Source of the DNA: Bilabrum cf. latius
Taxonomy: Eukaryota > Bigyra: Bicosoecida > Bigyra > Bicosoecida
Length of the DNA: 64,000 nucleotides
Direction: 5' to 3'
NCBI GenBank assembly: GCA_965178125.1
Contig: OZ237747.1
Location: forward strand, 1,116,001-1,180,000
Shown here piece after piece: positions 56,587 to 64,000 of the stretch (its first letter is position 1; each line of letters starts with the position of its first letter). Both the position numbers and the translations under genes were made by a program. A model generated the notes under the pieces. The model saw nothing but the letters and a program-made list of their open reading frames with translations, was not told where the DNA came from and searched no databases.

Positions 56587-59118
56587 TCACCCCTGCAGCA
56601 ACAACTTCACGCACTCATCGTGACCCCCCAGACGAGCCGCCTCCAACGGACCCACCAACCGTCGCACCCCAGATGAACCGTCACCTCCACCGACCACCAC
56701 CTCGCCCTTCTTCTCCAGGCCACCAGCCAGTCGCCCCAGCCGCAGACGCTTTCCCAGCTCCAGAGGCCTCCCTTCACTTGCAGCCCTAAACACCATGTCA
56801 GCGTCGCGCTTAGCCTCATGCGCCCGACGACATGCAAGTAAATGACTCACGCGCACATCCCGATCGTGCCGCAAAGCATCGACGCAGTGGTCGGCCACGG
56901 CTGCCCCCAGCACCTCCCGCCCCATCGCCTGCATGCCCCGCACCGCGTCCATGCTCCCACCAGCGCGCAGGGCCATGGCGGGATATCCCACATACCGACA
57001 GTGCTGCAGCTCCTTCACGCTGTCAGACATGAATTCGCGATGGCAGTCGAAGTCTTTCACCATGAGGCTGCTTGCATTCATGCCGGCCTCGTCCTGCACG
57101 TCTCCCACGGCCAGCAGCAGCGCCACCACAGATGCCACCAGGTCACGCCGCCCCGGCGCACGTGCCTGGTCGGCCAGTTGCTCGCACGCGCCTCGGATGG
57201 CCCCTGCCGCGTACCGAGCCACAGCCATTGGATCTAGGTCCTCTTTCTGGGTCACCATGCGGAGCAGCACAGAGGCGCGGCCGCAGACATCGGGCAAACT
57301 CCCTGTTGCGGGCGGTGATGAGTCGGCCGCTCCACCTTCATCTCTGGCATTACATGCATGGCCCACTACTCCCGCACCACTGGTACGTACTTGGGGCGCT
57401 TCATCCAACCATTGCTGCGCGATGCGGCCCCGATACTACGCACTCGCAGCAACTTTGGCATCGATGGGATGCAGCCGGAACTTGAGGCTGGAGCCGCACC
57501 AGATGCTTGGCAAGCTGTCGTAGACCATGCCAGTGGTTTCTCTGGACCCGAGACCAAATGCATCGCGGAGAGGCTCAAACTGGGCTTTCTACTCGGCGTT
57601 GTCACCACTCTTGTTTAGGCGCATGCCCAGCAGGCTGGCGTTGGATATGAGCCCCTTCGACAGCTCTTCCATGGCTAGTCCGAATCGGTCCGAATACATT
57701 ACACCCATCTCTTGCAGCGCTGATTTGCCTGAACTACTTAGTGCAAGCCCAAGTGCTTTGGACGCTGATACGTCGAATCTGCCCCCCCACTGCTTCAGTC
57801 TCAGCATCGACCTGCTCCCAGCGAGGCCCTCAATCCATCGCGGTGATGCTGATTCTTTGCGAGCTCTGGCCTGCATGTTGAGCTCCACACTCTGCAGACT
57901 CACACATCCCTCGATGATACGACTCGTTGCTAGTTGGCATGCGTCGGGCACGCTTCCTGTGATCAGCCTTAGCTCCCGAACCGAGTGGTTCTTACCCATC
58001 GAGTCTGCTAGCGCCCCCAGCAGCACATCCTAGTCCTTGAACGCCTTGACCTCCAGCTTGCGGAGTGTCTGGTTGGTCTCTAGAGATCGGCAGAACGCCT
58101 TGGTGCCGTCTCCTAGCGCATCGCGAAAGGAAAACTTGAGCGATCGCAGCGTGGTGTTGCCAGCCAGGGCAGCTCCGATCTCGCCGGCAGACTCATCGGT
58201 AAGCCCTCCCTTAATGCGGAGGTGCCTGAGGGTTTTGCTGTGCTGTAGCACACGAGCAAATCCACGTGCCGTATTGTCGCCGTTCGTGCGCAGGATAGCA
58301 TGCTCTAAGCCAGTGTTGCGCTCCAAACCCTCCAGCATTGCCAGGCACCCCGCGTCTGTGGCTTCGACCCCTTGAATCGACAGCTCCCGCAGGGTACAGT
58401 TTGCCGCAAGCGCTTCGCCAATCTTGCGACCAGCTGCATCGTCAATGTACTACTAGTCTATGTCATCCTCCTCGCTGTGCTCCATAATCAGGCGTGATAG
58501 GGACGTGTTTACGATCACTGCGTCGAAGACCGCCAGCAAGATTGCTTTCGTAGCCCTGGTGTACACGATAAACTCGCGCAGGCTCGGTTTTGAGGCTAGG
58601 AGCTGTCGGATAGTGCCTTGCGCGGCTTCTGGTGACTGCTGCTGCAGCAGCCACCACAGGCCGTCGTCGAGAACACGGAGTGGAGGGCCGAACTTGCTTA
58701 GAACGGCTTCCATGAGGATATCAGCGCCCTTCGCGCTCATTTCAATATCACAGATACTTAACGCGTGTAGCTGCGGGCTGTCCTCGGAGCAAAGCCAAGC
58801 CGCAAATCGCCGCATTGCGTCTAGATCGCTCCCAAATACTCCGTCCGGCATACTGCAGCGCAATACAAGCATTTTGACGGACTTGTGCACCGAGAGAGCA
58901 TTACACAAATGGGGCAACATCTCAATTGTTGGATAAGCTACCCTTAGGCTCTGCAAATTTGGTGATGCCGTGATGAGCTCTACAGTGCCAGCCACGCAGT
59001 GCTCCCCGTCACTCTGACAGTCGACGGAAGCCGATACCACTGAAGGGTCATGTCTTAGCGCTGTTTTATATTCATTGAAGTCAATTGAGCCACTCGTGAA
59101 ATCGCGATACGCTTGCAT
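56587..59118 (-). CDS. RNI-like leucine-rich repeat protein
   Basis: 843 aa from ATG 59116-59118 to TGA 56587, five in-frame TAGs (58453, 58450, 58030, 57589, 57436), no intron. The first ~550 residues are ribonuclease-inhibitor-like LRRs without F-box or NACHT: LRELSIQGVEATDAG, LRHLRIKGGLTDESAGEIG, LRSLKFSFRDALGDG, VRELRLITGS. The C-terminal ~230 residues are helical (AVARYAAGAIRGACEQLAD; VKELQHCRYVGYPAMAL) and end in an ankyrin-like LEAARLGGHDECVKLLLQ. Start MQAYRDF was chosen because the truncated copy at 39661 begins the same way. Two adjacent TAGs (QQ) sit between two LRR units. Function unknown; such proteins usually mediate protein binding. Confidence 0.8.
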
Positions 59119-59374
59119 TGTAGCTGCAAGTGGATACAGAAGACTTGAGTCGCACGAAATGAGGACGAGAACAACAACTTCAAGTTGAACCAATTTCCGC
59201 CGTGCGCGGTTTGCACACCACGCCAGATTGAACATGACTACCAACTTGCAAACGGAAGAGCGCAAGGTCTGGGCGCATGTCGATGAATTCCTTGCGCAGA
59301 AGAAATTCTAGCGGTTGGATAAACCATTGCAATTACGAATTCGACGTGCGCTATCGAGCATCAAGAAGGCTGCA

Positions 59375-62135
59375 TCACATTCCCGCGGGACCCCCTTGCG
59401 CGCCTCCAGCCCCCACTGGCTTGGCTCCCGGCCTCCTCTCTTCCTCCGCCTTGGCACTGGCCTTGATCGCAGACACGCGGGACCAGTCCACCCCGCGGCC
59501 AGCCACGGCGGAGAAGGCGGCCTGCATCTCCGGGATCGTCTCGGCCGCTTGCAGGGCCCGAGTGGCCTCAACCGCGTCGGGACCTGGTCCACCCGCCTTG
59601 GCTGCTTCCTCGGCGTCAGCGGGCGGCAGCTGCGGGATCACCCCGCCGTCGGCCTGGTGCCTCCACCGGTAGGCCAGCACCACCTGCTCAAGGTCACCGG
59701 CCTGGGGACCCCCGAACTGCCGCGCGATCTCGAGGGCCCTGGCCCACCGGAACAGACGAACGTTCATCTTCACGGCCCTGTACAGCAGCGGCGGGCTAGC
59801 CTGCAAAAGCACCCTCTCGGCCTCGTCGGGCCTCCTCCTCAGCAGTGCCATCTCGGCGGCCTGGCCCTCCCTCGAGGGCACCTCCTTCACGTGCTGCACG
59901 AAGTGCAGCTTGTCTGTCATGCGGAGTGCAGCCAGGGACACCTCGGCGGAGTCCAAGTGGGCCGCGTCGAGGGCCATGGCGGCCAGCGCGGCCCATAGGC
60001 AGTCCTCGCCCACGAACCGGCACAGCCGCACCGCATGCTCCCAGTTGGAGGCCTGGCACAGCCGGTGCAGTGCCGCGGTGTGCCGCCCCGCCGACTTGGC
60101 CACCATGGCCCCGTCCCCTTTCTCTGCCACCGCGAGGGCACCCCCGAAGGACCGGATCCGAGGGAGGGCTCCCCACTCGGCAGCGGGTCGCACCTCCCGC
60201 GCGGCCTCGCACAGCGTCCTATCGGTGAAGACAGCCGAAGGGGCAAGCCACGCGGCCAGCTGGCCGTCTCCCGCGGCCGCCAGCGCGTCTGCGTCATCGG
60301 CCCAAGCGCACGAGTCGCACATGCCCTGCAGCCTCTGGGGGTCTGGCGCCTGGAGGGGGGTGATCCAGAGGTCTCCGTTGGCGTCGAGGAGGGCGGCCCT
60401 GCGCCTAGCCAGCGTGTCGCTGAAGGTGGAGAGGGCCACCTGCTTCAGGGAACAAGTGTGGGAATAAGATGCGAGGGAGCGGCCGGTCCTAGTGTCGAAC
60501 ACACGGACCACCTTCGGGTCGCCCCCGTCGATCATCAGCAGCGCGTCACGGGCCAGCGACAACGTGGACGTGTCTAGCGTGTCGGCGCGCATGCCCGACT
60601 GGCGGGGCCTGCACAGCAGACGGCCGTCGTACGAGAAAATCGCCACGGTACCCGCAACGTCCACGGAGCAGAAATGGGCCCTGTCCAGCAGCAGCAGACG
60701 GGGCGGGGAAGATACTTCCACCGTGTGCGGGGTGGTGAAATCCGCCCCGGCCAGCTTGTACACGTGCAGGTGCGTGCGCGTGCCCACGACCATGTGGCCG
60801 TGCTGCATGGCCAGCGCGGTCACCCTGCCCCTGACCTCCACCATGTCACCGTCCAGGTCGCCCCCCGCCCCTGCCCCGCTGCCTGCTCCCGAGGAGGGGC
60901 CCCCGCCCATCCCGCTCGCAGCCGCAGTCCCGGCCGCGGCCGTCCCTTCCCCCGAGAAGACCTTGAGCGTGCTCCTGTCCACCAGCTCGGCAGAAGAGCC
61001 TCCGTCCGAGGCGGAGAGGCCGAGCACCGACGCAGCCACCGCGCGGCCACCAGCGCCTGCACCCGCGAGCGTGGTGCCGTCCGCGGACCAGCTCAGCTGC
61101 AGCAAAGAGCCCGCTGAGTGCACGTGCCTCGAGCGAGACCAGCCCAGCCGGTCGCAGAAACGGAGCGAGTCGTGCGAAGCGGCGGCGAACGTGGCACCGG
61201 AAGGGGACCAGGCGACCGCGGTCACGGCGTGTGGGAGGGCAGCCGAGGCGAAGAGCTGGCGCCCCGTGTCATCCCAGACCCTGTACTTGCCGTCCTCGCC
61301 CCCCGTCACCACCATGCCATGCACCGAGCTCCAGTCGGCGCACAGGCAGGCGCCGGCGTGCGCCTTCCACGTGGTGCGAGTCCGATCCGATCCCTTGGAT
61401 CGGATCACCACGTCACTGCCGGTGCACCAGAGCAACCGCTACCCGTCTGCGCTCCACCTAACTGCCCTCACGGGCCCGCTGGCCTGCTCTAGCTGTGAGC
61501 GGAGCATGCCCATCCGGCTCCAGAGCTTCACGCTGCCGTCCTCCCCGCCCGTTGCAACGTCCTCGCCGCTTGAAGACCAGGCGACCGCGGTCACGGCGCC
61601 CCGGCCCTTAGAGGACGCCTCGAAACGGCGCTCCTCCCTCCCCGTGCTGCTGTCAATCATACGAACAGATCCTGCGAGTACAGTCGGCGGAAACGCTGCC
61701 GTCGGCTTGCTGGTGGTCGGCTTGATTCAAGCCAGGACAGAGCATAGCTAAAGCGCAGCGGAAACTCACCATCCGTGCACGCAACTACGACTTGCGTCGA
61801 TGGGGTGCCCCTCCCAGTCACGACCCATCCAGCGGCAGCGACGGGAGCTGCCAGCTTGCAAACCTCTGCCGATGGGTCTCCTCCTTCACCCAGCGCCGTC
61901 AGCTCCGGGGTTCGTTTCATGGTAAGATCATCTGACATAGTCAAAAGCTATCCATCTGGCTACCATACACATGCGGTCACCGTGTCCTTGTCTGCGAAAT
62001 GCCATTCGGATCGAGCACAATCTACACCGATTCGTCCAGGGCAAGGGCAACACAGTAGCAGGAATCATGAGCAAGATGTAGCCCATGCATGGTCTTACGC
62101 AAGGACCTAGGAAGTTCGTTTACCTCCAATCGCAT
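59375..62135 (-). CDS. IFT80: Intraflagellar transport protein 80 (IFT80), three exons
   Basis: Exons (minus strand) 62135-62099, 61991-61770 and 61671-59375; 2556 bases, 851 aa, stop TGA. Exon 1 gives MRLEVNELPRSL, like the conserved MRLK start of IFT80. WD40 blades follow: VTACVW-Q-PDG-Q-LLTMSDD (TAGs 61960 and 61948), VAWSSSGEDVATGGEDGSVKLW, WKAHAGACLCADWSSV, VTGGEDGKYRVWD. The C-terminal helical part has the characteristic WEHAVRLCRFVGEDCLWAALA, LPSREGQAAEMALLRR-type and RWARALEIA segments. A third TAG (61439) aligns with Glu of human IFT80. IFT80 is a peripheral subunit of IFT-B needed to assemble cilia, so the organism should be flagellated. Length is close to that of animal IFT80 plus a low-complexity loop. 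Confidence 0.93.
61672..61769 (-). other. IFT80 intron 2 (98 nt)
   Basis: GGATG|GTGAGTTTCC...TACTCGCAG|GATCTG. Splicing restores CTDG-SVRMIDSSTG, which matches the IFT80 alignment; retention gives an unrelated tail. Confidence 0.88.
61992..62098 (-). other. IFT80 intron 1 (107 nt)
   Basis: TTGC|GTAAGACCAT...ATTTCGCAG|ACAAGG. Removal joins the 37-nt first exon to HKDTVTACVW in phase 1. Confidence 0.8.
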
Positions 62136-62276
62136 GGTTCAGCCCGCTAAGCAGTGCCACACGCACAGCTCCGAGCCGTTGCTGAGGCGCCGCGCATTCC
62201 AAAGCGGAACCAATCGTCAACAACTTGCTCCGGTTCTACGACCACGGACACCTCTGTATCCGACTGCCCTTGTCTC
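62136..62276. promoter_or_regulatory. Bidirectional spacer between IFT80 and the PRP38-like gene
   Basis: Only 141 bp separate the two divergent ATGs (62135 minus, 62277 plus), so the promoters must overlap. No TATA box seen. Confidence 0.5.
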
Positions 62277-64000
62277 ATGTCTAGAAGCTGTCTTTTGCGC
62301 AAAGAACGAATAGCAGCTAAGGCTGGGCGGCTAGGCGTCGATCCCTTCGAGCTTGCCGCCCGAGACAGCCAGGAAGCATCCGGGCCGCCTCCGGAGGACG
62401 CGCTGCCATTTTCCGGCAATCAGTCGAGCTTCAACGTAGAGCCTGCTCTGGCTGGGGCAATTGTACAGCATCGAGCATTCAGTCACAGCGCTGCGCGACT
62501 GGAGTCTTTGGAGGATGTTTGCGCAACTGCGGCTCTCTGCCCACATTTCGATCCGTGGGAGCCTGGGACGACTGCTCGAACACCTTCGAGGTTTTTCTGT
62601 CTTCTGTTCAAGCTCATGCTAATGCGACCGACCAAAGATCAGCTGCTTCGAATCCTGCAGAGCTCAATTGCCGGACCACAGGACGCCGTCTTGGAGGAGC
62701 AGACCGAGGACACGAGTGCGGCCGCGGCCCTGGCAAAGTGCGGCCAGCCCCAGCACAAGCCGGGGGCATCGTGCGCCCCGCGCATCCTTGCCATGCTGCT
62801 GCTTCGGTACTGCGCCGACCAGCGCACCCTGTGGTCCTGGCTGCGCCCCTTCCTGGACGACGCACAGCCAGTCCGAGCAGCCGGCGGCATGGACCCCGGG
62901 CTGAGGCTCAAGGCAGCACCCGATTCCCTGCCTGGGCCATCGGGACCCGACGCCGTGGAGGCCTGCAGATCGCTGTGGCGGGCCCAGTCGGATTCTCGGG
63001 CCGCCCCCACGGTGGGGGCAGTGGCCAGGCACCTCCTGCTGGCCCCTCGCTTCCAGGACGCGATGCTGCCGCGGCTGGCAGTTCCGGTATAGCGACGGGT
63101 TGAGGCGCTGCTGGGCCTGCACGCCATGTCCAGGCGGTGCATGGGCCGGGCCTGGGAGCTCCGGTCCAAGTGGGTACCCGGCGCGGCGGTGCGGTGGCAC
63201 GCGGGAGGCGAGGAGCAGACCCCGGGGGCAGAGGGGGGCATCGGCGCGGGCAAGGCCGCAGATGGTGGGGCGGGGTGGAAAGAAGGGGCGGTGAAGAGGG
63301 GGGCCACGACCGAGGAGGCCTGCGGCAGGCGCTGCGTGCTGTGGCTGACGGAGCGAGGGGGTGGCATAGGCGCTGGTGGGGGTGCGGGCGGGGCCGGTGC
63401 AAGTCGAGATGCGATGGTGGACATGGGGTACCTGGACATGGCTGGGGGGTTCGGTGCTGCGGCGGGCGGGGAGGGCGGTAGCTCCCTGCCACCTGGGCTG
63501 CGGCTGCCCGTCCTCTCTGAGCTATCCGGGACTGGCGGGAGTGTAGGTGCATCCAGGGGTGGGGCGGGAGGGCTCAAGTATGCGGGGGGGAGGAGCTCAA
63601 GTGGTAGTGGGGCGCGTTCGTCAGGGGCCCGGGGATACGGCCGTGGTGGCGGTGGCGGCGCGGGGGTGCGAGGGGGTGGCACTCGACGCAAGGGGAAGGG
63701 ACAGCAAGGCAGCATGGCGGCGATGATGCTGGAGGAGGAGGAAGAGGAGGACGAGGAAGAGGAGAAGGAAGAAGATGGGGAATACTATGAAGGCGTGGGT
63801 GGGTACGAGGATGAGGGGGAAGGCGCGTGGGAAGCGGATGGAGGCGATGATGAGGCACAGGGGCAAGAGGAAACAGCCAGCGGTGCTGGTGATCGTAGTG
63901 TGACGATTGAAATTAGCAGCTCTGGCCAGGTGGAGGGCCAGCAAGACGCCTCTGGCGCCACGAGCAGTGCCGAGGAGCCTGCCGATGCTGGGCCCGCTGG
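62277..64000 (+). CDS. PRP38-family pre-mRNA splicing factor, 3' end outside window
   Basis: The PRP38 domain is recognisable: NVEPALAGAIVQHRAF, DPWEPGTTARTPSRFFCLLFKLM, RPTKDQLLRILQ, ILAMLLLRYCADQRTLWSW, LRPFLDDAQPVRA, TVGAVARHLLLAPRFQDAML and finally RLAVPV-Q-RRVEAL. The Q is TAG 63090-63092 and falls on the highly conserved Gln of the PVPVQ motif. PRP38 belongs to the tri-snRNP and is needed for spliceosome activation. Beyond the domain the protein is Gly/Arg-rich (63200-63700) and then strongly acidic (63715-63860), and it is still open at the window edge. ATG 62277 was chosen; the frame is open upstream to about 62154 without another ATG. A disordered insert of about 25 residues splits the domain (EEQTEDTSAAAALAKCGQ). 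Confidence 0.85.

Noticed and set aside
58460-62110. Plus-strand ORFs opposite the RNI-like gene and IFT80
   Set aside because: Antisense shadows; the minus strand carries recognised LRR and WD40 sequence.
1-64000. UAG as leucine or glutamate instead of glutamine
   Set aside because: The IQ motif, PVPVQ, the GQ repeat and the CAG paralogue site all demand Gln. Glu fits the site aligned with human IFT80 Glu but not the others.
1-64000. UAA also reassigned, as in ciliates
   Set aside because: TAA ends the BBE enzyme, the methyltransferase and the 202-aa protein at natural C-termini, and no conserved gene is read through a TAA.
1-64000. Wholesale pseudogenisation instead of recoding
   Set aside because: Only TAG interrupts the conserved genes; TAA and TGA are absent internally and, apart from the esterase, frames are intact.

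Overview
This is nuclear DNA from a flagellated protist. The supporting evidence is an IFT80 intraflagellar-transport gene, a CENP-E-like kinesin, a PRP38-family splicing factor and GT-AG introns. No rRNA, tRNA, CRISPR or bacterial-style operon was seen. The lineage cannot be named from the sequence.

The main observation is a variant genetic code. Nearly every recognisable gene here is broken by TAG codons and only by TAG. I count about 95 in-frame TAGs in 16 reconstructed genes. Every reconstructed frame that ends inside the window closes on TGA (usually) or TAA (BBE enzyme, methyltransferase, one small gene). The TAGs fall where glutamine is expected: the Gln of an IQ motif, the PVPVQ motif of PRP38, a WD40 'PDGQ' turn, a GQ repeat, and a position that is CAG in a paralogue. 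I read UAG as Gln, UAA and UGA as stop, and all coordinates below use that code. Read with the standard code, most of these genes fall apart.

Left half (1-32 kb): an accessory compartment of moderate GC. It holds six large plus-strand frames (1-1377, 1673-4141, 13766-17848, 18707-21704, 22483-27147, 29476-32110). Several have N-terminal membrane segments followed by long, low-complexity, acidic/Ser/Gln-rich tails, often with perfect tandem repeats. Several appear to have very short introns (30-42 nt) beside ~107-nt ones. Between them (5.5-13 kb) lies a repeat block: a ~2.7-kb satellite of 111-112 bp units, a 107-bp minisatellite interrupted by a reverse-transcriptase-like insertion, and identical direct repeats.

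Right half (32.7-64 kb): a GC-rich, gene-dense core, mostly on the minus strand. In order: an indel-bearing carboxylesterase, a four-TM protein, a small unknown protein, a VWA/Cache alpha2delta-like membrane protein (+), a deletion-derived pseudogene (+), a secreted BBE-type FAD oxidoreductase, a kinesin-7, a family-16 methyltransferase, a very large LRR-IQ-WW protein, an RNI-like LRR protein (parent of the pseudogene), IFT80, and a divergently transcribed PRP38-like gene that runs off the window. Kinesin and IFT80 share a cilium/microtubule theme; otherwise the core genes show no common pathway.
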